DNA of 64,000 bases from Cellulomonas humilata (lineage in GTDB: Bacteria; Actinomycetota; Actinomycetes; Actinomycetales; Cellulomonadaceae). Positions within the stretch are counted from its first letter, which is position 1. Each line of letters starts with the position of its first letter. The stretch lies in NCBI RefSeq assembly GCF_013359775.1, contig NZ_JABMCI010000068.1, positions 124,001 to 188,000 of the forward strand. The letters run 5' to 3'. This document shows, in pieces, positions 28,407 through 37,259 of this stretch. A program made the position numbers and the translations under genes. A model generated the notes under the pieces. The model was not told the origin of the DNA. It saw only the letters and a program-made list of their open reading frames with translations, and made no database searches.

Positions 28407-29021
28407 TCAGCCGAGGCCGACCGCCGCCAGCCACGCCTCCGCGAGCAGCCCGTGCCCCGCGGACGTCGGGTGCACGCCGTCCGACGCCCACGTCGCGGCC
28501 CCGGTCCGTGCGGCGGCCGCGGCGAACAGCCCGTCGGCCGGCACGAGCACCGCACGCCGCTCCGTCGCCACGCGGCGCACCACGGCGATCCGTGGGTCCA
28601 GGTCCTCGCGCCACGCGTGCTGGGCAGCGGTGACCGGCACGACGAACGGCTCGATGAGCACCAGGCGGTCGACCGTCCCCGCCACCGCCCGAAGGTTCTC
28701 CTCGTACTCGTCGGTGGAGGTCGGGTCGCCCTCGTCGTAGCGCCGCCAGGTGTCGTTGATGCCGATGAGGATCGACACGACCGTCGGCGCGAGGGCGACG
28801 GCGTCGTCGTCCCAGCGCGCGCGCAGCATCGCGGACGTGTCCCCGCCGACGCCGCGGTTGAGGAACGTGAGCGCGAGGTCGGGCCGACGCGCACCCGCGA
28901 GCGCGGCGACGATGCCGGCGTACCCGTGCCCGAGGCTGGCCGGGTCGGAGCGGTCACGGCCCCAGTCGGTCACGGAGTCGCCGGTCAGCAGGACACGGTC
29001 GTGGGGTGCCAGGAACGTCAC
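28407..29021 (-). CDS. SGNH/GDSL hydrolase family protein
   Basis: A 204-residue esterase-like protein without a signal peptide. Block I is LLTGDSVTDWGRD (Ser at about 15), block II LNRGVGGDTS, block III ILIGINDTW, and block V DGVHPTSAGH with the catalytic Asp/His pair, so all SGNH residues are present. The substrate is unknown; similar proteins act on acylated sugars or lipids. GTG at 29021 is the start. Transcription ends towards the cysK leader, with about 120 bases between. Confidence 0.88.
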   Translation of the reverse strand: MTFLAPHDRVLLTGDSVTDWGRDRSDPASLGHGYAGIVAALAGARRPDLALTFLNRGVGGDTSAMLRARWDDDAVALAPTVVSILIGINDTWRRYDEGDPTSTDEYEENLRAVAGTVDRLVLIEPFVVPVTAAQHAWREDLDPRIAVVRRVATERRAVLVPADGLFAAAAARTGAATWASDGVHPTSAGHGLLAEAWLAAVGLG

Positions 29022-29039
29022 CGGGACACCCCATCACAC

Positions 29040-30230
29040 TCAGGCGGCGGACAGGTGCGCTTCGACGGCTCTCGCGACGGCCGCGGCGTCGGCCGGCATT
29101 CCCTCGAAGTTGGACGACCCGCGACGGCGCATCCACCGCAGCCCCAGGAACCACAGGCCAGGCAGGTCCGCCGCGCCGTCGCGCTGGCGGGGGACGCCAC
29201 GGTCATCGAGCAGCTCGGCCGGGAGCCACGCGTGACTGCCGCGCATGCCCGTGCACCACACGATGCCGCTCACGTCGTCGTCCGACAGGTCCAGCTCGAG
29301 GCCCTCGCGCACCGGGAACGAGGTGAGGTCCTCCTCCGGCACGGCCGGCGGGGCATCGAGGCCGAGCCGGTCGATCACGGCGTCGACGAGCGTGCAGGCG
29401 CGGGCCGCGAACTCCTCACCGGCGGCGATGTTGCGGCGCGCCGAGCCGTCCACGAGCAACCGCCCGCCGACCGCCCCGGTCACCCGACCCAGGAGGCCGA
29501 GGCCGTCGCGAGCCATCCGGCGCAGATCGGGGCCCTCCTCGCCGGGCACCACGAGCGGGTTCGGCCGCAGCCGCACCTCCGGCGGGACGTCGGACGGCCG
29601 CTGGTCGAAGAAGCCGGACACCGCGAGCCACGCGATCATCGGACGCCCCCGGTACGGCGACGGCAGCCTGCCGAGCGTCGACGTCGCGAGCAGGACGCGA
29701 CGCCCGGCAGCCTGGAGGTCACGGACCACCTGGACGCCGGACTGGCCGCTGCCGACGACCAGCACGGTCCCCGCGGGCAGCCCGGCCGGGGAGCGGTAGG
29801 TGGTGGTCGTCTGCTGGGCCACGGGCAGCCCCGCCGCGAACGCGGGGACGCGCGGCGTGTTCTCCGCCCCCGTCGCCACGACCACCGCCCGCGTGCGCAC
29901 CGGCCCCGCGGAGGTCTCCAGCGTGAGGCCGTCCGGGTGGGGGACGAGCGCGGTGACCGCGACGCCGGTGCGCACCGGGCACGAGGAGGCGAGCGCCTCG
30001 AGCCGCCGGACGACGTCGTCGCGCGGGGTGTACTCGTCGTCCGCGGCGGGCCCGAGCATCGGGTTGAGCAGGCCCGGCGTGTTGAGCCGGAACGAGTCCC
30101 ACCGCGCCCACCACGACTCGCCCACACGCCCCCGCTCGAGGACCTCGTGCTCGATCCCGCGGGCGGTGAGCGCGGCGCTGGCAGCGAGGCCGGCGGGACC
30201 GGCCCCGACGACGACGCAGTCGGCGGTCAC
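29040..30230 (-). CDS. Flavin-containing monooxygenase-like NAD(P)/FAD protein
   Basis: A 396-residue flavoprotein of the FMO/TrkA-type group. The FAD motif CVVVGAGPAGLAAS is at residues 5-18, WWARWDSFRLNTP is a typical FMO-like element, and a second nucleotide motif VLVVGSGQSGVQV binds NADPH. It ends with the conserved GIVWCTGMRGSHAWL and LPGLWFLGLRWM segments. The substrate is unknown. GTG at 30230 overlaps the TGA of the VOC gene (GTGA), which fixes the start and implies coupling; upstream in-frame residues have no similarity to the family. Confidence 0.85.
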   Translation of the reverse strand: MTADCVVVGAGPAGLAASAALTARGIEHEVLERGRVGESWWARWDSFRLNTPGLLNPMLGPAADDEYTPRDDVVRRLEALASSCPVRTGVAVTALVPHPDGLTLETSAGPVRTRAVVVATGAENTPRVPAFAAGLPVAQQTTTTYRSPAGLPAGTVLVVGSGQSGVQVVRDLQAAGRRVLLATSTLGRLPSPYRGRPMIAWLAVSGFFDQRPSDVPPEVRLRPNPLVVPGEEGPDLRRMARDGLGLLGRVTGAVGGRLLVDGSARRNIAAGEEFAARACTLVDAVIDRLGLDAPPAVPEEDLTSFPVREGLELDLSDDDVSGIVWCTGMRGSHAWLPAELLDDRGVPRQRDGAADLPGLWFLGLRWMRRRGSSNFEGMPADAAAVARAVEAHLSAA

Positions 30231-30640
30231 TGCGGTGCGGCCACGTTCACCATCCAGTCGACGCCGAACTTGTCCGTGCACATGCCGAACGTGTCACCCC
30301 ACGGCGCCTGCACGAACGGCACGGTGACGGTCCCGCCGGCGCTGAGCGCGTCCCAGTAGCCCTGGAGCTCGGACAGGTCCTCGCCGCTGAGCGAGCAGGA
30401 GATGGCGCTCGAGCTCGCGAGCTCCATCACGTCGGGGGTGTCGGCGCCCATGAGCACCATCCCGCCGGGCGTCGTGAGGTTCGCGTGCATCACCTTGCCC
30501 GCCTCGGCCGGGTCCTCGCTCGCTCCGTACTCCCCGAACGTGCTCACGTTCAGCTCCCCGCCGAACACCGAGTGGTAGAACTCCATCACCTCACGGGCGT
30601 TGTCGCGGAAGCTGAGGTAGGGGTTCAGGTGCGTCGCCAT
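30227..30640 (-). CDS. VOC superfamily protein (PhnB/YjdN-like)
   Basis: A 137-residue protein of the glyoxalase/bleomycin-resistance fold. It reads HLNPYLSFRDNAREVMEFYHSVFGGEL, typical of PhnB-type VOC proteins, then KVMHANLTTPGGMVLMGAD and WGDTFGMCTDKFGVDWMVN at the end. PhnB-like VOC proteins often bind no metal, and a function cannot be given. ATG at 30640 lies behind AAGGAGA. It is the first gene of a two-gene unit with the monooxygenase. Confidence 0.88.
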   Translation of the reverse strand: MATHLNPYLSFRDNAREVMEFYHSVFGGELNVSTFGEYGASEDPAEAGKVMHANLTTPGGMVLMGADTPDVMELASSSAISCSLSGEDLSELQGYWDALSAGGTVTVPFVQAPWGDTFGMCTDKFGVDWMVNVAAPQ

Positions 30641-30713
30641 GGGGGTCTCCTTCGACTGTGTCCGAGTTCGACCACCTTGCCACTGCCCGCCCACACGCAG
30701 AAGATCGACAGCC

Positions 30714-31796
30714 ATGGACCGACTCGAGGTGGCGCACCGTCGGCTGCACAACCAGCACCTGTCCGGTCCGGCGCTGCCGGATCCCGCGGCTGTCGTCCGA
30801 CACCTCGGCGCGTCGCAGGCGCAGGAGTACGCGATGGCCAAGTGGTCGCTGGGCCAGCGCACGACCGGCGCGGACGATGCCGCGGTGCAGGCGGCGCTCG
30901 ACGCGGGCACGATCCTGCGCACGCACGCCCTGCGTCCGACGTGGCACTTCGTCGCCCCGGAGGACCTCCGCTGGATCCAGGCGCTCACGGGGCCGCGCGT
31001 GCGCCGGCTCAACGCGTACTACGAGCGGCAGTCGGGGATCGACGACGCGCTGGTGGACCGGGCCACGGCTGCGTTCGTCGGAGCGCTGGAGGGCGGGAAG
31101 CATCTGACGCGCGCGCAGGTGCAGGCCGCCCTGGCGCAGGCGGGGATCGAGGCGAGCGGAGTCCGGCTGGCGTACCTGCTGATGGCCGCCGAGCTCGCCT
31201 CCGTCGTGGTCAGCGGCGTGCTGCGGGGCAAGCAGCGCACCTACGCGCTCGTCGACGAGCGCGTGCCGCCGACGCCGGTGCTCGGCCCGGACGAGGCGCT
31301 GGCCGAGCTGACCCGCCGGTACTTCACCGGCCACGGCCCGGCCACGGTCAAGGACTTCTCGTGGTGGTCGAGCCTGACGCTCACCGAGATCCGGCGCGGC
31401 ATCGTCCTGGTGGGGGACGCGCTGACGTCCGTGCAGGTCGACGACATCGCGTACTGGTTCGCGCCCGCCGACGCCCCGACCCGGGACCCGTCGCCCACCG
31501 TGCACGTGCTCCAGGGCTACGACGAGTACGCCGTCGCGTACACGGAGGGCCGGTCCGTGCTGAACATCGCCGACCTGGTCATCGCCCCCGCGAGCACGAA
31601 CCAGGTGATCCAGCCGCTGGTGCTCGACAGCCAGGTGGTCGGCTGGTGGCGGCGGGTGGTGGAGCGGGACGGGATCGTGGCCGAGCCGCACCTGGCCGTC
31701 GCTCTGGACGACGCGCAGAAGCGTGCGGTCCGAGCGTCGTTCGACCGTCTGGCGGCGTTCGTCGGCGTCCCTGTCAGGGTGGAACTAGACAGCTGA
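30714..31796 (+). CDS. AlkZ-like winged-helix DNA glycosylase family protein (HTH_42)
   Basis: A 360-residue protein of the HTH_42/DUF1006 family built from three winged-helix domains. The catalytic QxQ motif of AlkZ-type DNA glycosylases is seen as GASQAQEYAMAKW (Gln at about 33 and 35), and LRPTWHFVAPEDLRW, TVKDFSWWSSL and the late LQGYDEYAVAYTEGRS match the family. Characterised members excise bulky or crosslinked alkylated bases and some protect producers of genotoxic antibiotics; no biosynthetic genes lie nearby. ATG at 30714 is the first family-like residue. The TGA overlaps the -35 box of a small downstream unit. Confidence 0.88.
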   Translation: MDRLEVAHRRLHNQHLSGPALPDPAAVVRHLGASQAQEYAMAKWSLGQRTTGADDAAVQAALDAGTILRTHALRPTWHFVAPEDLRWIQALTGPRVRRLNAYYERQSGIDDALVDRATAAFVGALEGGKHLTRAQVQAALAQAGIEASGVRLAYLLMAAELASVVVSGVLRGKQRTYALVDERVPPTPVLGPDEALAELTRRYFTGHGPATVKDFSWWSSLTLTEIRRGIVLVGDALTSVQVDDIAYWFAPADAPTRDPSPTVHVLQGYDEYAVAYTEGRSVLNIADLVIAPASTNQVIQPLVLDSQVVGWWRRVVERDGIVAEPHLAVALDDAQKRAVRASFDRLAAFVGVPVRVELDS

Positions 31797-31814
31797 CCAG
31801 AGAGTGTGTATAGT
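31786..31814 (+). promoter_or_regulatory. Sigma-70-type promoter of a small transcription unit
   Basis: TAGACA (31786-31791), a 17-base spacer and TATAGT (31809-31814) form one of the best housekeeping-sigma promoters in the window. Transcription should start near 31821. No annotated-size gene follows on this strand, only the small unit ending at the hairpin 32033-32075. Confidence 0.65.
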
Positions 31815-31913
31815 TCAACCTTGGATCTCCCGGTCTGCGCGATGGTGTCAGCATCCCATCGCGAAGGATCGGCCCGGACATGGAACGCGTTGCTATGAGA
31901 GCGACGGACGGCC

Positions 31914-32021
31914 GTGGTCCGGGTGGCTGATCTTCGACAGCCCCCAATGGCGCTGGGGGCGGTTCAAGCCGCGCGCAACAAGGACAAGCGGGCGCGGTGG
32001 GCGAAGGCCAACAGGTGCTGA
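31914..32021 (+). CDS. Possible small basic protein in an isolated promoter-terminator unit
   Basis: A 35-residue frame from GTG 31914 (or 24 residues from ATG 31947) ending in a lysine/arginine-rich tail, RNKDKRARWAKANRC, 11 bases before a strong terminator and about 100 bases after a good promoter. There is no clear ribosome-binding site. In the +1-shifted frame, the stretch just upstream reads WLIFDSPQWRWGRFKPR, and joined to the basic tail it would make a coherent aromatic-basic peptide, so a frameshifted small gene is possible. Alternatively the unit makes a non-coding RNA: a perfect 7-base stem (31839-31845 with 31856-31862) lies near its 5' end. Confidence 0.35.
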   Translation: MVRVADLRQPPMALGAVQAARNKDKRARWAKANRC

Positions 32022-32032
32022 CGGACATGCGG

Positions 32033-32075
32033 CCCCGGTGCGGCCCGCGACGAGAGTCGCGGAGCAGCACCGGGG
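32033..32075. terminator. Composite terminator hairpin between the small unit and the muramidase gene
   Basis: An outer 9-base stem (32033-32041 with 32067-32075) encloses a perfect 7-base stem with a GAGA loop (32045-32051 with 32056-32062). On the plus strand a T-rich stretch (tcgttgtcgt) follows. It ends the small plus-strand unit and, from the other side, lies just past the muramidase stop. Confidence 0.75.
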
Positions 32076-32089
32076 TCGTTGTCGTCCGC

Positions 32090-32836
32090 TCACCCGGGGC
32101 TCCGCAGGGCGCGCAGCTCGCCCAGGTCGCCGTGGAACACGTTGAGGTCGAGGAACGGCTCCCGGCCGTCGTACCCGTCGAGCCGGTCCCGGTGCGAGTA
32201 CTGCCAGAACGCCCACGCGCGCCCGTCCGACACGCGCGGCGGCAGGTAGACCGCCCGGATCCAGAGCGGCGAGTCCGGGAAGCCCCCGGCGACATAGCGG
32301 CCGTACGCGGCCTGGGTGGCGTAGATCACCGGATCGACGCCGTAGTGCTCGCGGAGCATCGTGACCAGCACCTCGAGCTCCTCGCGCACGGTCGACGCGT
32401 CCGGCGGGTCCCCGAAGAACTTCCCGTAGTGCTCGACGTCGACCGCGACCGGCAGGAGGTCGTCGTCGGCCGGGACCGTCGCGATGATCTGCTCCGCCTG
32501 CGAGCGTCCCGGGCTCTCGAAGCTGAAGAAGTGGTAGGCACCCACCAGGAGGCCGGCCTCGCGCGCGCCCTGCAGGTTCTCGGCGAACCGGTCGTCGACG
32601 AACCCGGACCCCTCGGTCGCCTTCACGTACGCGAAGTCGATGTCCTGCGCCGCGAGCACGGGCCAGTCGATGACGCCCTGATGAGCGGACACGTCCACGC
32701 CGCGCACGTCGTACCGCGCCGCCGGGATCCGGTTGGGCCAGAGCACCCCGCGCGTGACGAGCGCGGCGACGAAGACGACGACCACGACGGCCGCCGTGAC
32801 CGAGGCGACGACGAGTGTCCTTCGGCGGGTGGGCAC
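32090..32836 (-). CDS. GH25 muramidase (lysozyme), membrane-anchored
   Basis: A 248-residue protein with one N-terminal membrane segment (about residues 7-28, LVVASVTAAVVVVVFVAALV) and a GH25 catalytic domain. GVDVSAHQGVIDWPVLAAQ carries the conserved Asp, FAYVKATEGSGFVD is the family signature, and VAVDVEHYGKF carries the DxE pair with the catalytic Glu. The end WAFWQYSHRDRLDGYDG and DLNVFHG is also typical. It should cleave peptidoglycan outside the membrane. GTG at 32836 precedes the basic PTRRRTL and the anchor. Confidence 0.92.
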   Translation of the reverse strand: MPTRRRTLVVASVTAAVVVVVFVAALVTRGVLWPNRIPAARYDVRGVDVSAHQGVIDWPVLAAQDIDFAYVKATEGSGFVDDRFAENLQGAREAGLLVGAYHFFSFESPGRSQAEQIIATVPADDDLLPVAVDVEHYGKFFGDPPDASTVREELEVLVTMLREHYGVDPVIYATQAAYGRYVAGGFPDSPLWIRAVYLPPRVSDGRAWAFWQYSHRDRLDGYDGREPFLDLNVFHGDLGELRALRSPG

Positions 32837-32879
32837 GTGCGCAGTCTCGCCGCACCGGTGCTCGCCCGGTGCCGGTGTC

Positions 32880-33779
32880 TCATGCGCCGGTCGGTCGCGC
32901 GCGGTAGGCCCGGGGAGGCATCCCGTGCACGGCGGTGAACTGCCGCGAGAAGTACAGGGGATCGTCGTAGCCCGCCGTCCGCGCCACCGAGGCGATCGAC
33001 AGCGCCGAGCTGTCCAGCAGCTCACGGGCCCGCGCCATGCGCAGCTGGGTCTGGTACTCCAGGGGCGACGCGCCCACGTGCCGGCGGAACAGGGCGTTCA
33101 GCTGGGACGGACTCAGCCCCACCATCGCGGCGAGCTCGTGGGCGGAGGTCCGGCGGGGTGACGTCGCCCGCAGGTGCTCCGCCGCACGCTCGACCGGGCT
33201 GAGGCCGGGTCCCGGGGTGCGACGGCCGGTCGCGGTGATGTGGGCGAGCGCGTGCCAGGCGGAGCCCGAGGACCGGATGAACGCGGTCGTCGTCGTCCCT
33301 TCGTCCAGGGCGTCGATGACCTGCGCGACGAGGCTGGCGACGGGGGCCGCGTCGCGCAGGTGCGTGACCGGCCCCCCGGCGGCTTCGCGCGCGGCGTCGA
33401 CGAGGTCGCCGGAGTCGGTCCCGAGGACGTGCAGCCACCACAGCGTCCACGGGTCGGCCTCCGAGGCGCCGTAGGCGTGCGGCTGCCGCGCGCGCAGCAG
33501 CACCGCGTCGCCGCGCCCCACGGGGACCGTGGCTCTTCCGGTCGTGCACCAGCCCGAGCCGTCGGTGCACACCAGCAGGACGTGCTCCGCGGCGCCGACG
33601 GGTCGTTCCCGCCCGTGCCGCGACGCGTGCGGGAAGAAGCCGGCGTCGGTGACGAAGAGCTTGCCCGTCACCGGGTGGCTCAGCGCGCGCTCGACCGCGG
33701 GCCGAGGGACGACCAGCATGCGTTGACCGGCGAAGCCCTCGCGAACGAACTCGTCGGGGCCGGTCGGCGATTCGTCCAT
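32880..33779 (-). CDS. AraC family transcriptional regulator
   Basis: A 299-residue regulator with an N-terminal cupin-like sensing domain (GRGDAVLLRARQPHAYG) and a C-terminal double helix-turn-helix (about 195-299), in which TSAHELAAMVGLSPSQLNALF is the first and LSIASVARTAGYDDPLYFSRQF the second. It is divergent from the DUF5107/GH35 genes with only 56 bases between, so it most likely controls that galactoside cluster in response to a sugar. ATG at 33779. Confidence 0.9.
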   Translation of the reverse strand: MDESPTGPDEFVREGFAGQRMLVVPRPAVERALSHPVTGKLFVTDAGFFPHASRHGRERPVGAAEHVLLVCTDGSGWCTTGRATVPVGRGDAVLLRARQPHAYGASEADPWTLWWLHVLGTDSGDLVDAAREAAGGPVTHLRDAAPVASLVAQVIDALDEGTTTTAFIRSSGSAWHALAHITATGRRTPGPGLSPVERAAEHLRATSPRRTSAHELAAMVGLSPSQLNALFRRHVGASPLEYQTQLRMARARELLDSSALSIASVARTAGYDDPLYFSRQFTAVHGMPPRAYRARPTGA

Positions 33780-33790
33780 GCGGGTCAGTG

Positions 33791-33815
33791 GAACGTGTAT
33801 CGGCGAACCGTGTCA
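33791..33815. promoter_or_regulatory. Direct repeat in the AraC/DUF5107 divergent intergenic region
   Basis: The imperfect repeats gaacgtgtatc (33791-33801) and gaaccgtgtca (33805-33815) lie 14 bases apart start to start, between the two divergent start codons. AraC-type regulators bind direct repeats, so this is a candidate operator. The spacing is shorter than the classic half-site distance, so support is modest. Confidence 0.3.
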
Positions 33816-33835
33816 ACCCCCGTAGGTTCATCCTC

Positions 33836-36800
33836 ATGCTCAGCGAAGAGTCCAGGATCGTGCTGCCGGACGCGCCGGCCGACATCGTGGGACGGTCCGT
33901 GCGCGCGTGGACGAGCGCGATCTCGATCGACACGTACGAGGCGGGCTCCCCGGACCGTTACCCGGCCTACCTCGACCAGCGCGTGTACCAGGGCTCGTCG
34001 GGCGCGGTGTACCCGCTGCCGTTCATCGAGAGCGTCGCGCAGGTCAAGACGCCACGGCTCTGGGACGCGGTCCACCTCGAGAACGAGTACGTCCGGCTGA
34101 TGATCCTGCCCGAGCTCGGCGGGCGGATCCACGTGGGCCTGGACAAGACCCGTGGCTACGACTTCTTCTACCGCAACGACGTGATCAAGCCGGCACTGGT
34201 CGGCCTCGCGGGCCCCTGGATCTCGGGCGGTGTCGAGTTCAACTGGCCGCAGCACCACCGGCCTGCCACCTACCTGCCGTGCGAGGTGGCGATCGAGGAG
34301 GAGCCGGACGGCTCGGTGACGGTGTGGTGCTCCGACCACGACCCGTTCGCCCGCATGCAGGGGATGCACGGCCTGCGGCTGCGGCCCGGCAGCGCCCTGA
34401 TCGAGGTGCGGGCGCACGTGGTCAACCGGACCGACGACGTCCAGACGTTCCTGTGGTGGGCCAACGTCGCCGCCGCGGTCAACGACGACTACCAGTCGTT
34501 CTTCCCCACGGACGTGCGCGTGGTGGCCGACCACGCCAAGCGCGCGATCACGACGTTCCCCGCCGCGACCGACCACTACTACGGCGTGGACTACCCGGCG
34601 CAGCGCACGCCCGAACGGCCCGACGGCGACCGCCTCGACTGGTACCGGAACATCCCGGTCCCGACGTCGTACATGTGCCTGGGCACGCAGGACGACTTCT
34701 TCGGCGGGTACGACCACGGTGCCCACGCGGGCTTCGTGCACTGGGCGGACCACCGCGTCGCGCCCGGCAAGAAGCAGTGGACCTGGGGCAACGCGCCGTT
34801 CGGCTGGGCCTGGGACGCGCAGCTGACCGATACCAACGGTCCGTACGTCGAGCTGATGGCCGGCGTGTTCACGGACAACCAGCCGGACTTCGCGTTCCTC
34901 AAGCCGGGCGAGACCAAGACGTTCTCCCAGTACTGGTACCCGATCCAGGACGTCGGTCCGGTGCACCAGGCGACGAGGGACGTGGCGGTGCGCCTGGACG
35001 TCGTCGGCCAGGGGTCGACGACGCGGGTCCGCGCAGGCGTCGCGACGACGTCCCGCCGACCCGGCAGCCGGGTGCTGGTGCGATCCGGGTCGCTCGTCCT
35101 CCTCGACGAGCGGGTCGACCTGGCACCCGGCGCGCCGTTCGTCCAGGAGGTGACCGTCGGGACGGCCGTGCTCCCGGAGTCGTGCGAGCTGGTCGTGGAG
35201 CATGACGGGGACGTGCTCGTGACGTGGAGTCCGCGACCACCCGCCGTCGACCAGGCTGCGTCGACGGATGCCGCCACCGAGCCACCGGAGCCGTCGCAGA
35301 TCGACTCGGTCGACGAGCTGTACGTCACCGGCGTGCACCTCGCCCAGTACCGGCACGCCACCCGGTCGCCCGAGCCGTACTGGTCCGAGGCGCTGCGGCG
35401 GGACCTGGGCGACGCCCGCTCGCACGTCGCCCTCGGTGCCCGGCGCCAGCATGTCGGCAGCCTGGAGGAGGCGGAGCGGCACCTGCGTGCTGCCGCGACC
35501 CGGTTGACCCGGCGCAACCCGAACCCACGCGACGGGGAGGCGCACTACCGGCTCGGTATCGTCCTCGGCCGGCAGGGGCGCACCGACGACGCCAGGTCGG
35601 CGCTCGCCACGGCGATGTGGGACGGCGCGTGGCTCGACGCCGCCACCGTGGCGTCCGCGCGACTCGACCTCGCGGACGGCCGCACCGCGCAGGCTGCCGA
35701 CGACCTGGCCGCACTCCTGGTCCGGAGCCCCGGGCACCACCAGGCGCGCAACCTCGCGGCGGTCGCGGCGCGCCGCCAGGGCGACCTGGCCGGGGCCCGT
35801 GCCCACGTCGAGAAGACGCTCGCGACGAACCCGCTCGACGCCTGGGCGCGTGACCTCGCGAGCCGCCTGGGGCTGGACCGGTCGACGACGCCGGATCCCA
35901 CCGTCGCGCTCGACGTGGCCAAGGAGTACCTCAGCATCGGCGAGGACGACGACGCCGCGGACCTGCTTGAGCACAGCAGCTCCGTGCCGGTGACGCCGGG
36001 TCGGACGAACGTCGGTCCGCTCGCGCTCGTGCACCTGGCCGACCTCGAGCTGCGTCGCGGTCGCCCGTCCGCGGCCGAGGAGACGCTCGCGAGGGCGCAA
36101 CGACTCGACCGCACCTGGTGCTTCCCGTCGGCCGGGGACAACGACGCGCTGGAACGCCTGCGCCGATGGCTGCCCGGTAACGAGATGCTCGCGGAGCTCC
36201 AGGGCCACTGGCTGTACGCAGCCCGTCGGCGCACGGAGGCGATCGAGGCGTGGGAGGTGGTGGCCCGGAGCGCGGACGCCGGCCCGGTCGTCCTGCGCAA
36301 CCTCGGCATCGCCGCCCACAACGTCCAGGGCGACCCGCTCCTCGCCGCCGACTACTACGCCCGAGCGCGGTCCCTCGCCCCGGACGACGCGCGACTCCTC
36401 TTCGAGTCCGACCAGCTCGCGGGCCGCCTGGGGGTCGACCCGGCGCAGCGCATCGACGTGCTGCTGGAGCGGCCCGACCTGGTGGGCTCCCGCGACGACC
36501 TCTCGGTCCAGCTCGCCGAGCTGCTGACCGCCCGCGGCCGCGCGCCTGAGGCGCTCGACGTGCTCACCGGCCGGGTCTTCCAGCCCTGGGAGGGCGGGGA
36601 GGGCCGGGTCCTGGCCGCGTGGGAGGAGGCCCACCTGAGCCTCGCGCGCCAGGCGCTGGCCGATGGGGATCCTGCCGCCGCGGTCGAGCACGCCCGTGCG
36701 GCTCTCGACCCGGTCCCCACCCTCGGCGAGGCTCGGCACGCCCTGGCCAACACGGCGGACCTGCACCTCGTGCTCGGCGATGCGCTCGCTGCCGCGGGTG

Positions 36801-37216
36801 AGCCGGACGTCGCGAGGGCGCAGTGGGAGAGTGCGGCCGAGCAGCACGCTGACTTCCAGGGGATGCAGGTCCACCTGTACTCCGAGCGGACCGCGGCTGC
36901 CGTGACCGCCCTGCGCAGGCTCGGACGGTCGCACGAGGCGCAACGGCTGCGCGACGGTCTCGGGGCGTACGTGACCGAGCAGGCCGCGGTCGTCGCTCGG
37001 GTCGACTACTTCGCGACCTCCCTGCCCACGATGCTGCTGTTCACCCAGGACGTCCAGGCGGCCCACGACACCCGGGTGCGCGTGCTCGAGGCGCAGCTCG
37101 CACTCCTGGACGACCGTGACGACGTCGCGACGGCGATCGCCGACGAGGTCCTCGCGCACGATCCGCTCAACCCGTACGCCCTCGCCCTCGCATCGCCGAC
37201 GGCGCTCCGCGACTAG
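33836..37216 (+). CDS. DUF5107 and tetratricopeptide-repeat protein
   Basis: A 1126-residue cytoplasmic protein. The N-terminal part (about 30-330) matches DUF5107, a beta-sandwich related to the galactose-mutarotase fold: MILPELGGRIHVGLDKTRGYDFFYRNDVIKPALVG in pieces, SGGVEFNWPQHHRP, and NGPYVELMAGVFTDNQPDF near 340. After a beta-rich linker, residues about 520-1110 are helical TPR-like repeats (for example GRQGRTDDARSALATAMW, LADLELRRGRPSAAEETLARA). DUF5107 proteins accompany glycoside hydrolases and may bind sugars; the function is unproven. ATG at 33836 is favoured over GTG 33788. It is followed 43 bases later by the GH35 gene. Confidence 0.85.
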   Translation: MLSEESRIVLPDAPADIVGRSVRAWTSAISIDTYEAGSPDRYPAYLDQRVYQGSSGAVYPLPFIESVAQVKTPRLWDAVHLENEYVRLMILPELGGRIHVGLDKTRGYDFFYRNDVIKPALVGLAGPWISGGVEFNWPQHHRPATYLPCEVAIEEEPDGSVTVWCSDHDPFARMQGMHGLRLRPGSALIEVRAHVVNRTDDVQTFLWWANVAAAVNDDYQSFFPTDVRVVADHAKRAITTFPAATDHYYGVDYPAQRTPERPDGDRLDWYRNIPVPTSYMCLGTQDDFFGGYDHGAHAGFVHWADHRVAPGKKQWTWGNAPFGWAWDAQLTDTNGPYVELMAGVFTDNQPDFAFLKPGETKTFSQYWYPIQDVGPVHQATRDVAVRLDVVGQGSTTRVRAGVATTSRRPGSRVLVRSGSLVLLDERVDLAPGAPFVQEVTVGTAVLPESCELVVEHDGDVLVTWSPRPPAVDQAASTDAATEPPEPSQIDSVDELYVTGVHLAQYRHATRSPEPYWSEALRRDLGDARSHVALGARRQHVGSLEEAERHLRAAATRLTRRNPNPRDGEAHYRLGIVLGRQGRTDDARSALATAMWDGAWLDAATVASARLDLADGRTAQAADDLAALLVRSPGHHQARNLAAVAARRQGDLAGARAHVEKTLATNPLDAWARDLASRLGLDRSTTPDPTVALDVAKEYLSIGEDDDAADLLEHSSSVPVTPGRTNVGPLALVHLADLELRRGRPSAAEETLARAQRLDRTWCFPSAGDNDALERLRRWLPGNEMLAELQGHWLYAARRRTEAIEAWEVVARSADAGPVVLRNLGIAAHNVQGDPLLAADYYARARSLAPDDARLLFESDQLAGRLGVDPAQRIDVLLERPDLVGSRDDLSVQLAELLTARGRAPEALDVLTGRVFQPWEGGEGRVLAAWEEAHLSLARQALADGDPAAAVEHARAALDPVPTLGEARHALANTADLHLVLGDALAAAGEPDVARAQWESAAEQHADFQGMQVHLYSERTAAAVTALRRLGRSHEAQRLRDGLGAYVTEQAAVVARVDYFATSLPTMLLFTQDVQAAHDTRVRVLEAQLALLDDRDDVATAIADEVLAHDPLNPYALALASPTALRD

Positions 37217-37259
37217 CGTGACGGCCGGTCATCGTTGACCAATCGCTGCAAGGAGAGAC

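Noticed and set aside
28071..30359. A 762-codon plus-strand frame across the GDSL and monooxygenase genes
   Set aside because: It opposes two genes with full catalytic motifs and begins inside the cysK leader region; treated as a shadow.
31940..31975. tRNA or 6C-type RNA at the ggttcaag sequence
   Set aside because: No acceptor, D or anticodon arms can be drawn around it, and there are no paired C-rich loops as in 6C RNA.
33785..37159. A 1124-codon open frame antisense to the DUF5107-TPR gene
   Set aside because: The plus-strand product has domain structure and repeats; the antisense product is low-complexity Arg/Val/Gly-rich and lacks a start signal.
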